Shown here: positions 37,762 through 46,403 of the stretch, piece by piece
Layout of the letters: every line of letters starts with the position of its first letter
Numbering within the stretch: the first letter of the stretch is position 1
Made by a program: the position numbers and the translations under genes
NCBI RefSeq assembly: GCF_000718635.1
Contig: NZ_JOBF01000004.1
Location: 62,001 to 126,000 of the forward strand
DNA from: Streptomyces varsoviensis
GTDB lineage: Bacteria; Actinomycetota; Actinomycetes; Streptomycetales; Streptomycetaceae
DNA: 64,000 nucleotides
Reading direction: 5' to 3'
Notes under the pieces: generated by a model
Databases searched by the model: none
Told to the model about the DNA's origin: nothing
The model's input: the letters and a program-made list of their open reading frames with translations, nothing else

Positions 37762-38667
37762 ATGCAACGCTCACGATTCGCCCCGGACAGGGGGCTGACG
37801 ACCCGCATGGTGAGCACCATGTTCTTCATCGGACTGCTCTATGTGGTGTTCGTCGGTGTGCTGATGGTGGCGTTGCGCGGGGCCTGGCCGGTCATCCTGA
37901 TCATCGCGGGCGGGCTGTTCATCGCGCAGTTCTGGTTCAGCGACCGGATCGCGGCGTTCAGCATGGGCGCGCGGGAGGTCACCCCGCAGGAGGCCCCCGA
38001 GCTGCACGGCGCCGTGGACCGGCTGTGCGCGCTCGCCGACATGGACAAGCCGCGGGTGGCGATAGCCGACAGCGACGTGCCGAACGCCTTCGCGACCGGC
38101 CGCAACCAGAAGAAGGCCCTGGTCTGCGCCACGACCGGGCTGCTGCGGCGGCTGGAGCCGGAAGAGCTGGAGGGCGTGCTCGCGCACGAGCTCTCGCACG
38201 TCGCCCACCGGGACGTGGCCGTCATGACCATCGCCTCCTTCCTGGGCGTCCTGGCGGGCGTCATCACCCGCATCGGCTTGTGGGGCGGCTTCCGGCGGGC
38301 CGGCGGCCGGGACAACAACACGGCCATCGCGATGCTGCTGATCCCCCTGATCAGCGCCATCGTCTACGCCATCAGCTTCCTGCTGACCCGGCTGCTGTCC
38401 CGCTACCGCGAGCTGTCCGCCGACCGGGCGGCCGCCCTGCTCACCGGGCGGCCCTCGGCCCTGGCCTCCGCGCTCACCAAGGTCACGGGGCAGATGTCCC
38501 AGATACCCACCCGCGACCTGCGGCAGGCCGAGCCGTTCAACGCCTTCTACTTCGCGCCCGCCTTCTCCTCCAAGGAGAGCCTGAGTCGGCTGCTCTCCTC
38601 CCACCCGACGCTGGAGCAGCGGCTCGACCAGCTCGGGAGGATATCGGCCCAGCTCGGACGCCCGTAA
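37762..38667 (+). CDS. htpX: M48 zinc metalloprotease HtpX
   Basis: A 301-residue membrane protease. Two N-terminal helices (about 17-57) are followed by the catalytic domain with H142-E-L-S-H146 and a third ligand glutamate in RYRELSADRAA (about 214). Two more helices lie at about 153-175 and 190-210. HtpX degrades damaged membrane proteins under envelope stress. It is followed on the same strand by pspAB, and the HtpX-PspAB pairing is well known in actinobacteria. Confidence 0.94.
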   Translation: MQRSRFAPDRGLTTRMVSTMFFIGLLYVVFVGVLMVALRGAWPVILIIAGGLFIAQFWFSDRIAAFSMGAREVTPQEAPELHGAVDRLCALADMDKPRVAIADSDVPNAFATGRNQKKALVCATTGLLRRLEPEELEGVLAHELSHVAHRDVAVMTIASFLGVLAGVITRIGLWGGFRRAGGRDNNTAIAMLLIPLISAIVYAISFLLTRLLSRYRELSADRAAALLTGRPSALASALTKVTGQMSQIPTRDLRQAEPFNAFYFAPAFSSKESLSRLLSSHPTLEQRLDQLGRISAQLGRP

Positions 38668-38944
38668 GCCGACGGCGGTGGTCCGGCCCTCCGCCGTGTG
38701 GCCGTCCGCCCCTGCCCGCCTGTCCCTGCCCGACTGCCCGACTGCCCGTCTGCCCGACTCGCCGCCCGTAGCCAGTGCCATCGCCCCTGAACCCGACCCG
38801 CCGCCCGTAGCCCGCGCCACTGCCCGTAGACCCGACCCGCCGCCCGTAGCGCCCGTAGGCCCGCTGGACTTCCGTCCAGAGCCTCGGGAGCCTCGGGCAC
38901 CCGCCCGGACACCCCTCGACCGGATTCGACAGGAGCCATCGACC
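38668..38944. repeat. Degenerate repeats between htpX and pspAB
   Basis: The 277-bp gap starts with CTGCCCG words (GACTGCCC, several copies, about 38725-38758). It continues with repeats of GACCCGCCGCCCGTAGC at about 38796 and 38838, plus partial copies CGCCGCCCGTAGCC at about 38761. The last 70 bp return to unique sequence with CAGGAG as the ribosome site of the GTG start of pspAB. Confidence 0.75.
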
Positions 38945-39526
38945 GTGGGCTTTCTCGACGCCATCCTCGGCCGCAGCAAGCCGGTCCGTCCTGACCTGGA
39001 CCAGCTCTTCGCCCTGCCGTCCGCCGCCATCACGCTGGAGGCGGGGGCCGGCTTCACCCCCACCGGGCTCGGCTCGGTGTGTTTCGCGAGCGTCGAGGGC
39101 GGGGCGTTCACCCAGCTCCAGCAGGACGTACGGTCGCTCCTCGACGCGGACACGGAGCGCGGCGGCGTGCCCGTGGAGTTCAGCCAGGACTCGTACGGCT
39201 ATACCTGGCTGCTCGCGCGGCAGCCGGCCGACGACGTGGCGGGGCTGGTCAACGACCTGCACGCGGTCAACACGCTGCTGCAGGACGGCGGCTTCGGCCC
39301 GCAGTTGCTCTGTTCCCTGCTGGGTTTCCAGGACGCCGACGGGCGCTCCCTCGCGCTCGTCTACCTCTACAAGCGGGGCACGTTCTACCCCTTCGCGCCG
39401 CTGCCCGGCGGGGACAAGCGCGACAACGGCCTGGAGCTCCAGGTGCGGGGGCTGCTGGGCGACGATCTGCGGATAGAGACGGAGCTGAACCGCTGGTTCC
39501 CGGTCTGGGGCGCGCCGGGGCTGTGA
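38945..39526 (+). CDS. pspAB: PspA-associated protein PspAB
   Basis: A 193-residue soluble protein: GFLDAILGRSKPVRPDLDQLFALPSA at the start (cited as GFLDAILGRSK and DQLFALPSA), then an alpha/beta domain with DSYGYTWLL and LVYLYKRGTFYPFAP. It matches PspAB, which together with HtpX and PspA deals with envelope stress. The GTG at 38945 follows CAGGAG at 9 bp. The longer reading frame upstream is translated repeat sequence and is rejected. Confidence 0.88.
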   Translation: MGFLDAILGRSKPVRPDLDQLFALPSAAITLEAGAGFTPTGLGSVCFASVEGGAFTQLQQDVRSLLDADTERGGVPVEFSQDSYGYTWLLARQPADDVAGLVNDLHAVNTLLQDGGFGPQLLCSLLGFQDADGRSLALVYLYKRGTFYPFAPLPGGDKRDNGLELQVRGLLGDDLRIETELNRWFPVWGAPGL

Positions 39527-39605
39527 GGCCCGTACGGCGAGGCCATGGCGGAGTCGCCGTTACGCGCGGTGTCGGTGCTACGGGCGGGATACGCGCTCGA
39601 AGCGC

Positions 39606-40058
39606 TCAGCGGACCCTGCTGCCGAGCCACGGCGTCAGGGCATGGCGCAGGATGAGTTCCTTGTAGGTATCGTCCCCGGGCAGCGGCACCACGAGCCGCC
39701 AGCCGGGCGGGAAGAAACGTCCCTTGACGTGGGCGAGCCCGCCGTACACGGACCGCAGGAAATCGGGCACCGAGTCGCGCGGTACGTCGTGGAACTCCAC
39801 GGTGTCCACGGAGATCTTCGCGTCGCCCTCGGAGTACAGCTCGATGTCGATCCGGGGCGAGCCGCCCAGCTCGATGTACGCCTCGTGCGGAAGGGAACCG
39901 TCCGCGTCGGTCACGACCCCCACCCCCGCGGCTGAGCGCCGGGCGGACCGGTCGGCGCCGATGTCGTCGGTGACCTCGATCGCCAGGCCGTACTCGCGCG
40001 CGACCGCACGGACGGCGACGACGGCGGCCTCGGTGCTGGCGAAGTGCGGGCGGTCCAT
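39606..40058 (-). CDS. Conserved hypothetical protein, 150 aa
   Basis: I do not recognise a family. The 150-residue protein begins MDRPHFASTEAAVVAVRAVARE. It then shows alternating strands (EAYIELGGSPRIDIELYSEG, AKISVDTVEF), a helix VPDFLRSVYGG, and ends KELILRHALTPWLGSRVR. There are no membrane segments. The fold could be a small immunity- or SMI1-like alpha/beta domain, but no toxin is nearby, so this is only a guess. It converges on pspAB, with 79 bp between. Confidence 0.75.
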   Translation of the reverse strand: MDRPHFASTEAAVVAVRAVAREYGLAIEVTDDIGADRSARRSAAGVGVVTDADGSLPHEAYIELGGSPRIDIELYSEGDAKISVDTVEFHDVPRDSVPDFLRSVYGGLAHVKGRFFPPGWRLVVPLPGDDTYKELILRHALTPWLGSRVR

Positions 40059-40146
40059 ACCGCCCCATTTTGCCGTACGGGCGTTCGTCCGCCGTTCCTC
40101 AGGCGTACGGTCCGTCCCGGCGCCCCGGAGCTTCCCGGGGTCGGGC

Positions 40147-41109
40147 TCAGGGCCGGGACGTGCGGCGGGAGGACAGCTCGTCCATGGTGCGGGCCTGGAC
40201 CTCGCGCAGGGTCGCGGCCGTGACGAAGGCGGCCGCGTTCTCCTCGCCGACCAGCTCGCGCACCGCGCGTAGCAGGTCGGCCGGGAGGGCGACCGGCTCC
40301 TCGGCGCGGGAGCGGGGCGCGGCGGGCCGGGCGGGGCACGGGGCGGCGGCGCGCGGGGGAGAGGCGGTCACCTCGCTGAGCCGGCGGCGCAGATAGCGGG
40401 TGGCCAGCGTGCGCATGGCGCGGGCCAGCTCCGCGTCCACGGTCTGCTGGGCGAGCGGCCGCAGCCGCCGCACCAGGGAGGCGGCCTCCGCCGCCTCGTC
40501 GTCGCTCGGGGTGTGGTCGAAGTACTGCTGGAAGACGTGTTCCGTGGTGAAGTCGAGGAAGCGCCCGGCGATGTGCTCCACCTGGCTCCGCAACTCGCGG
40601 AGGTGGCCGGAGATGGCGAGCAGCGGGATGCCCGCGGCGTGCAGTTCGGCGGCGACGGCCAGCTCCTGCGGGCTGGGCACGAGGAACTCGTCCCGGGCCC
40701 CGGCGACCCGCACCAGGACGCCGAGCTCCACGGCGTCCTCGACGGCCTCGTCGTCCGGTTCCCCGCCGAACCGCTCGTCCAGCTCCGCGCGCGTTATCCG
40801 CCCGGTCTCCTCGTCCGTCCACGGCCCGTCGACCTCGGCGACCAGGCCCAGCACCCCGCCGAGCCCCCGCCCCGCGTCCCACGCCTCCAGCAGCTCCTTG
40901 ATGGAGGCCAGGGTGAAGCCGCGGTCCAGCAGGCCGGAGATCTGCCGCAGCCGCACCAGGTGCGAGTCCCCGTACACGTTGGCGCGGCCCCGGCGCTCCG
41001 GCTTCGGCAGCAGCCCGCGGTCCTGGTAGGCGCGGATCGTACGGACCGTGGCGCCGCTGCGGTGGGCCAGCTCCTCGATCCGGTACTCCGCCGGTGACTG
41101 CTCGGACAC
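40147..41109 (-). CDS. MerR-family transcriptional regulator
   Basis: A 320-residue MerR protein. The N-terminal winged helix (YRIEELAHRSGATVRTIRAYQDRGLLPKPERRGR, cited as ELAHRSGATVRTIRAYQD, about 10-28) is followed by a dimerisation helix and a long effector region (about 90-320) without cysteines placed for metal sensing. An organic effector is likely. The GTG at 41109 follows GAGGAGCGACAGC. It starts 23 bp after the metal-dependent hydrolase gene on the same strand, so it is probably the last gene of that unit and regulates it. Confidence 0.88.
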   Translation of the reverse strand: MSEQSPAEYRIEELAHRSGATVRTIRAYQDRGLLPKPERRGRANVYGDSHLVRLRQISGLLDRGFTLASIKELLEAWDAGRGLGGVLGLVAEVDGPWTDEETGRITRAELDERFGGEPDDEAVEDAVELGVLVRVAGARDEFLVPSPQELAVAAELHAAGIPLLAISGHLRELRSQVEHIAGRFLDFTTEHVFQQYFDHTPSDDEAAEAASLVRRLRPLAQQTVDAELARAMRTLATRYLRRRLSEVTASPPRAAAPCPARPAAPRSRAEEPVALPADLLRAVRELVGEENAAAFVTAATLREVQARTMDELSSRRTSRP

Positions 41110-41132
41110 GCTGTCGCTCCTCGTGAGACTTC

Positions 41133-42044
41133 CTAGGAGACGGCCGCGCGGCCGGCCGCGCCCGCGGCGGCCCGCGCCGCCGGCGAGGACGCCAGGTATG
41201 CGACGGCCCTGCGCAGCGACCCCTCCTGCGAGGGATGGTACGACCGCCGGAAGTAGCGCGGGACGGCCGAGCCGAGTTCCCGCCAGGTGGGCAGCAGACC
41301 CTTGCGAACGGCCCTGTTGTGCTCGCGCAGCGAGTACCGTGTGCGGCCCGCCAGCTCGGGGTCGTGGCGCAGGAGGTAGGCCGCGCCCCAGGCCCAGAGG
41401 TACGTGATGACGGGCGCGGTGACGGCCATGCCGAGCACCCGGCGGGTGTAGCGCGGCAGCCCCGCGCCGCCGCAGTGCTGGTACATGTCGAAGGCCACGG
41501 CCCGGTGCTCGACCTCCTCCGCGCCGTGCCAGCGCAGCAGGTCGAGCATGACCGGGTCGGGCTCCGCCCGGTCCAGCCCCTCGGCGCGCAGCACCCAGTC
41601 GCCCAGCACCGCCGTGAACTGCTCTATCGCGGCGATGACCGCCAGCCGGAAGCGCAGCCACTCCTCGGCCGGGACGGGTATGCCCCGCGGCGGGCGCTCG
41701 CCGAGCAGCACGTCGAAGAGGAAGTCGACGTGCCGGGTGTACGGGCCGGTGTCCAGGCCCTGCTCGGCGAGGTGGCCGAGGACATAGGCGTGCTGCACGC
41801 TGTGCGTCGCCTCCTGCCCCATGAAGCCCTTGACGTCCTTGAGCAGCTCCGGGTCGCGTATCAGCGGCAGGCCCTCCTTGAAGACCTTGACGAACCACCG
41901 CTCGCCCGCGGGCAGCAGCAGGTGCAGCACGTTGATGACGTGGGTGGCGGTGGGCTCGTCCGGTATCCAGTGCAGCGGCGTGCGCCGCCAGTCGAACGCG
42001 ACTCGCCGCGGGGCTATCTCGTAGTGCTCGCCGTGCTCGCTCAC
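41133..42044 (-). CDS. Metal-dependent hydrolase (PF10118-like, di-iron-type helical protein)
   Basis: The 303-residue, mostly helical protein has glutamate/histidine pairs placed for a two-metal site: GQEATHSVQHAYV (about 95-107), EQFTAVLGDWV and HGAEEVEHRAVAFDMY (about 184-199). The family is annotated as predicted metal-dependent hydrolase but looks like ferritin-type di-iron enzymes. The GTG at 42044 has GAGAGGAGCC before it. It sits between the hydrolase/SDR fusion and a MerR regulator. The upstream region is repetitive. Confidence 0.82.
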   Translation of the reverse strand: MSEHGEHYEIAPRRVAFDWRRTPLHWIPDEPTATHVINVLHLLLPAGERWFVKVFKEGLPLIRDPELLKDVKGFMGQEATHSVQHAYVLGHLAEQGLDTGPYTRHVDFLFDVLLGERPPRGIPVPAEEWLRFRLAVIAAIEQFTAVLGDWVLRAEGLDRAEPDPVMLDLLRWHGAEEVEHRAVAFDMYQHCGGAGLPRYTRRVLGMAVTAPVITYLWAWGAAYLLRHDPELAGRTRYSLREHNRAVRKGLLPTWRELGSAVPRYFRRSYHPSQEGSLRRAVAYLASSPAARAAAGAAGRAAVS

Positions 42045-42214
42045 ATGCGGCTCCTCTCCGACGTCCTCCGTGCCGCTCTTGTCGGGCACGTGCGGCTCTT
42101 CTCCGACGGCTCCCGTGCCGCTCTTCTCCGACGGCTTCCGTGCCGCTCTTGTCAGGCGCGTACGTCCCTGTCCGGCACGTACGGCTCTTCTCCGACGGCT
42201 TCCGCGCGGCGGCC
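42045..42214. repeat. Degenerate repeats between two minus-strand genes
   Basis: About 170 bp contain at least three copies of CGGCTCTTCTCCGACGGCT (starting near 42092, 42127 in shortened form, and 42180) joined by CCGTGCCGCTCTTGTC words. Spacing is about 32-56 bp. Read on the minus strand in frame with the hydrolase they give EEPHVPDKSG/EEPHVSEHG words just upstream of its GTG start, so the first codons may have grown out of the repeat. Confidence 0.78.
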
Positions 42215-44230
42215 CTACAGGGGCGGGTCGATACGGGCGATGGCGCGCAGCGCCTTCGGCGCGAAGCGGGACAGCAGGCGTGCGCCGCGCGCCTCCGGGG
42301 TGACCGGGACGACCGCCTGGTTGCGGACGACGGCCTTCAGGATCGCGTCGGCGACCTTCTCCGGCGGGTAGCCGCGCATCCCGTACAGCCGGGCGGACTT
42401 GGCGCGCAGGCGCCGCTGTTCGTCCTCCGAGACGCCCGTGAAGCGCGCCGTCGCGGCGATGCCGGTGTTGACGATGCCGGGGCAGATCGCCGAGACCCCG
42501 ATGCCCTGACCGGCCAGTTCGGCGCGCAGGCACTCGCTGAGCATCAGCACCGCGGCCTTGGACGCGCTGTAAGCGGGCAGCGCCTTCGAGGGCTGGAAGG
42601 CCGACGCGGAGGCGGTGTTGACGATGTGGCCGCCCTGCCCGCGGTCGGCCATCTGCTTGCCGAAGGTCCGGCAGCCGTGGATGACGCCCCACAGATTGAC
42701 GTCCAGGACCCTCCGCCACTCCTCGGCCGATGTGCTCATGAACGGGCCGGACAGCCCGATGCCCGCGTTGTTGACCAGCACGTCCACGACGCCGTACGCG
42801 GCGGCGACCTTGTCGGCGAGCTTCTCCATGGCCTGCTCGTCGCCGACGTCGACCGCCTCGGCCCAGGCCTCCGGGGCGCCGATGAGCCGGGCCAGCTCGG
42901 CGGTGCGGGCCGCGCCCTCCGCGTCCCGGTCCACCGCCACCAGGCGCGCCCCGGCCTCCGCGAAGGCGAAGGCGGTGGCCCGGCCGATGCCGCCGGCCGC
43001 GCCGGTCACCAGGACCAACTGCCCGCCGAACCGGGCCGCGTACGGGCTTTTGCCGCCCTTCGGAGCGGCGCTCTTCGTGGGGTCGCCCTCCTCCTGGGCG
43101 TCGACGAACTCCGTGATCCAGGCGACCAGTTGGTCGGGCCGGGTGCGCGGCGCCCAGTGCTTGGCCGGCAGGGTGCGCCGCACGAGCCCCGGAGCCCACT
43201 GCTCCAGCTCGTCGTAGAGCCGCTCGGACAGGAAGATGTCGCCGGTCGGGACGATGAGCTGCACCGGCGCGTGGGCGTACGCGTCGGCGCGGGGCCGGCG
43301 CATCCGGGCCCGTACGTTGTCGCGGTACAGCCACGCCCCGTGCGCCGCGTCGGTCGGCAGCGACGGCGTGGGGTAGCCGTCGCCGGGCGCCTTCTCCAGC
43401 CGCTCCAGGACAGCGGGCCAGTGCTTGCCGAGCGGGCCGCGCCAGACGGCTTCCGGGAGCTTCGGCGTGTGCAGCGCGTACACGTACCACGATTTGGCGC
43501 CCTGGCCGAGCAGTTGGCCGAGCCGGCGGGGGGTGGGGCGCGCCGTCCGCTTCTTGATCCAGTGGCCGAAGTGGTCCAGGGAGGGCCCGGAGATGGAGGT
43601 GAAGGAGGCGATCCGGCCCTCCGCGCGCCGTACGGTGGCGAACTCCCACGCCTGCACCGAGCCCCAGTCGTGGCCGACCAGGTGGACTGGCGCGTCGGGG
43701 CTCACCGCCTCCGCCACCGCCAGGAAGTCGTCGGTCAGCTTCTCCAGCGTGAAGCCGCCGCGCAGCGGCCGGGGCGCGGTGGACCGGCCGCAGCCGCGCA
43801 CGTCGTAGAGGACCACGTGGAAGCGGTGGGCGAGCCGCCGGGCGACGCGGGACCAGACCTCCTTGCTGTCCGGATAGCCGTGCACCAGCACCACCGTCGG
43901 CCGGGCGGCGTCGCCCAGCTCCGCCACGCACAGCTCGACGCCGCCCGTGGCGACCCACCGCTCGCGCGCCCCCGCCAGCCCGTCGACGCCGTCCGCGGGC
44001 CCCTGCCGCGCCTCCCGGGAAACCTCCCCGCCCAGCCCCTCACCGGCCGCCCCACCGACCGATCCACCGGGCTCCCCGCCGAGCGATCCGCCGACCGATC
44101 CGCCGACCGACCCACCGACCGGCCCACCGGGCTTCCCGCCTGGTTCGCCGCCCGGCGTCCCGCCTGGCTCGTCGGCCGCCGTCCCACCGGGCTCCCCGCC
44201 CGCTTCCCCGCTCCGGAACTCGCTGCTCAT
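42215..44230 (-). CDS. EphD-like alpha/beta hydrolase-SDR fusion
   Basis: The 671-residue protein has a Gly/Pro/Ser-rich N-terminus (1-88) made of xxGG tetrads. An epoxide-hydrolase-like domain follows (90-375), with Asp188 as nucleophile in VGHDWGS and His358 in AKHWAP. A classical SDR domain (400-665) has the NAD(P) motif TGAAGGIG at 409-416, NNAG at 487-490 and the catalytic YSASK (Tyr554, Lys558). This two-domain plan is that of mycobacterial EphD. Epoxide opening and alcohol oxidation in lipid metabolism is the likely use. It is coupled to the M24 peptidase gene by an ATGA overlap. Confidence 0.9.
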   Translation of the reverse strand: MSSEFRSGEAGGEPGGTAADEPGGTPGGEPGGKPGGPVGGSVGGSVGGSLGGEPGGSVGGAAGEGLGGEVSREARQGPADGVDGLAGARERWVATGGVELCVAELGDAARPTVVLVHGYPDSKEVWSRVARRLAHRFHVVLYDVRGCGRSTAPRPLRGGFTLEKLTDDFLAVAEAVSPDAPVHLVGHDWGSVQAWEFATVRRAEGRIASFTSISGPSLDHFGHWIKKRTARPTPRRLGQLLGQGAKSWYVYALHTPKLPEAVWRGPLGKHWPAVLERLEKAPGDGYPTPSLPTDAAHGAWLYRDNVRARMRRPRADAYAHAPVQLIVPTGDIFLSERLYDELEQWAPGLVRRTLPAKHWAPRTRPDQLVAWITEFVDAQEEGDPTKSAAPKGGKSPYAARFGGQLVLVTGAAGGIGRATAFAFAEAGARLVAVDRDAEGAARTAELARLIGAPEAWAEAVDVGDEQAMEKLADKVAAAYGVVDVLVNNAGIGLSGPFMSTSAEEWRRVLDVNLWGVIHGCRTFGKQMADRGQGGHIVNTASASAFQPSKALPAYSASKAAVLMLSECLRAELAGQGIGVSAICPGIVNTGIAATARFTGVSEDEQRRLRAKSARLYGMRGYPPEKVADAILKAVVRNQAVVPVTPEARGARLLSRFAPKALRAIARIDPPL

Positions 44231-45111
44231 GCGCCCTGCCCCTCCTGCCGTCGCCGCACGTGCGGCAGATCGTCGTCCAGCCAAAAGGCGCTCTCCTGGG
44301 GGTCGCGGGAGTCCGTGACGACCAGAAGCTCCTCGAACTTCGCGCCCGTGCCCCGGAAGCCGAGGTGGGGTTCGACCGCCCACAGTCCGGGCCGCGGCGG
44401 ATGGTCGGAGAAGGCGTACGGGCTCCACAGCGGCGACCAGCCCTCCCGGTGGCCGTGCAGCGCGTCGGAGGCCAGCCCCTTGAGCGCCTGGGTGCCGAAC
44501 CCGAAGACGTGCGGCGACCAGCGGCGCTCCTTGACGCGGCCCACCTTGTGCGCGATCACGCCGAACGGGTAGGCGCGGTGCCGGTTGGCGTACCCCTGGC
44601 GGACCATGAGCCGCTCGACGTCCTCGTAGATCTCGCGCAGGGAGCGGCGCTCGCGCACCTCGGCCAGAATCAGCTCGCGGTGCGCCCGCAGGTCGTCGAG
44701 GAGCCGGTCGTGCAGCGGATTGAGCCCCAGCACGCCCGAATACCCGATGTCGGCGGTGAATCCGCCGTGCACCGGGGCCATGTCGAGGATGAACGGCATC
44801 CCCGGCTCCAGCCTCCGGTTGGTCGGGAAGAACTGGAGCGGCACCCGGAAGTTGACGAAGGCCGTGCGGTCCCCGAACCAGGCGAAGGGCAGATGGAACC
44901 AGTCCCGCACCCCGCGGGCCCGCAGCCACTCCCGCTGCATCCGCGCCGCGTCCCGCTCCGTCACCCCCGGCCTGAGCTGGGCGGCGACCGCCTCGGCGCA
45001 GTCGTACGCGAGGCGCTGCACCCGCTGGAAGCCGCGCAGCTCCGCGGCGCGTTCCCGGTCGACCGCCGAGGCCGTGGCCGAGGTCACGGCTGAGGTCATG
45101 GCTGAGGTCAT
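44227..45111 (-). CDS. M24-family metallopeptidase (Xaa-Pro/creatinase-type)
   Basis: A 294-residue pita-bread protein. Metal ligands are visible in ILDMAPVHGGFTADIGYSG (two aspartates), the histidine of AHKVG, the glutamate of WAVEPHLGF and the glutamate of FEELLVVT. The N-terminus reads MTSAMTSAVTSATASA, a small repeat. The substrate is uncertain: aminopeptidase P, or a creatinase-like C-N hydrolase. The ATG at 45111 follows AGGTGG. The stop overlaps the start of the EphD-like gene (ATGA), so both are made together. Confidence 0.85.
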   Translation of the reverse strand: MTSAMTSAVTSATASAVDRERAAELRGFQRVQRLAYDCAEAVAAQLRPGVTERDAARMQREWLRARGVRDWFHLPFAWFGDRTAFVNFRVPLQFFPTNRRLEPGMPFILDMAPVHGGFTADIGYSGVLGLNPLHDRLLDDLRAHRELILAEVRERRSLREIYEDVERLMVRQGYANRHRAYPFGVIAHKVGRVKERRWSPHVFGFGTQALKGLASDALHGHREGWSPLWSPYAFSDHPPRPGLWAVEPHLGFRGTGAKFEELLVVTDSRDPQESAFWLDDDLPHVRRRQEGQGA

Positions 45112-45356
45112 CGCCACCTGTCCGTCCGGTCCGTGAGCAGGGACCCCGGATGCGCCCAGTGAGGGGCCGGGGCCAGTCCGTAACTTGACACTGATGAATG
45201 TGACAATGCGCGGCGGCTGCGTCAAGGGGTCGGGCCGGCCTGTGGATAACTCGGCGAACTCCACCGGCCCTTACGGGGGTGTCAGACCGGAGGACGACAC
45301 ACATCCCGTTATCTGGGCTGACGCCACCTGTGGTCCGCGCCACTACCGTCGGGGAC

Positions 45357-46403
45357 GTGACTGTGATCGCCATCGAAAGCCTGAGCAAGCGGTTCCCCCG
45401 GGTGACCGCGCTTGACCGGCTCTCCGTCGACATCACGCCGGGTGTGACCGGCCTGGTGGGCGCGAACGGGGCCGGCAAGTCGACGCTGATCAAGATTCTG
45501 CTCGGCCTGTCCCCCGCCACCGAGGGCCGGGCCGCCGTGCTCGGGCTCGACGTCGCGACGGAGGGCAGCGCCATCCGCGAGCGGGTGGGGTACATGCCCG
45601 AGCACGACTGCCTGCCGCCGGACGTCTCGGCGACCGAGTTCGTCGTCCACATGGCGCGGATGTCCGGGCTGCCGCCCACCGCGGCCCGCGAGCGGACCGC
45701 CGACACGCTGCGCCACGTCGGCCTCTACGAGGAGCGCTACCGCCCCATCGGCGGCTACTCGACGGGCATGAAGCAGCGCGTGAAGCTCGCCCAGGCCCTC
45801 GTGCACGACCCGCAACTCGTGCTCCTGGACGAGCCGACCAACGGCCTCGACCCGGTCGGCCGGGACGACATGCTCGGCCTGATCCGCCGCGTGCACACCG
45901 ACTTCGGGATCTCGGTCCTGGTCACCTCGCACCTGCTCGGCGAGCTGGAGCGCACCTGCGACCACGTCGTGGTCATCGACGGCGGCAAACTGCTGCGCTC
46001 CAGCTCCACCAGCGACTTCACGCAGACCACGGCGTCCCTCGCCGTGGAGGTCACGGACACCGACACGCACCCGGACGGCACCAAGGCGCTCGGCAAGGCC
46101 CTCGCCGACGCCGGGCTCGCCGTGCAGCCGATGGGGCGCTCCTCGGACAGCGCGTACGCCGCCGGGCACGTCCTGCTGGTCGACGTGGACGGCGAGGAGA
46201 CGTACGACGTCGTGCGCGACACCGTCGCCGGGCTGGGCCTGGGCCTGGTCCGGATGGAACAGCGCCGCCACCACATATCCGAGATCTTCCGCGACGACAC
46301 CGGTGACGGCGGGAGCGCGAGCGCCGGCGACGGCGGCGCGACGACCGGCGGGCCCGCGCGCCCCGACGCGAACGAGAAGGGAGCCGCCCACCATGTCGCC
46401 TGA
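45357..46403 (+). CDS. ABC transporter ATP-binding protein 1
   Basis: A 348-residue NatA/DrrA-type ATPase. Walker A GANGAGKSTL is near residue 37, signature YSTGMKQRVKLAQAL near 140 and Walker B LVLLDEPTNGLD. A C-terminal domain of about 120 residues ends in a Gly/Ala/Asp tail. The GTG at 45357 is preferred because the longer version adds non-conserved residues. The gene overlaps its permease by 11 bp. With the three following genes it forms a two-pair exporter; the substrate is unknown. Confidence 0.9.
   Translation: MTVIAIESLSKRFPRVTALDRLSVDITPGVTGLVGANGAGKSTLIKILLGLSPATEGRAAVLGLDVATEGSAIRERVGYMPEHDCLPPDVSATEFVVHMARMSGLPPTAARERTADTLRHVGLYEERYRPIGGYSTGMKQRVKLAQALVHDPQLVLLDEPTNGLDPVGRDDMLGLIRRVHTDFGISVLVTSHLLGELERTCDHVVVIDGGKLLRSSSTSDFTQTTASLAVEVTDTDTHPDGTKALGKALADAGLAVQPMGRSSDSAYAAGHVLLVDVDGEETYDVVRDTVAGLGLGLVRMEQRRHHISEIFRDDTGDGGSASAGDGGATTGGPARPDANEKGAAHHVA

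Noticed and set aside
45184..45210. TTGACA-like promoter before the ABC set
   Set aside because: TTGACA at 45185 lacks a -10 at 16-19 bp on the plus strand. The surrounding TGACAC...GTGACA symmetry is imperfect and may belong to the divergent M24 gene; too weak to list.
44231..45706. Upstream continuation of the EphD-like frame across the M24 gene and into the ABC ATPase gene
   Set aside because: It is antisense to or out of frame with real genes; the ATG at 44230 gives a complete protein with a ribosome site.
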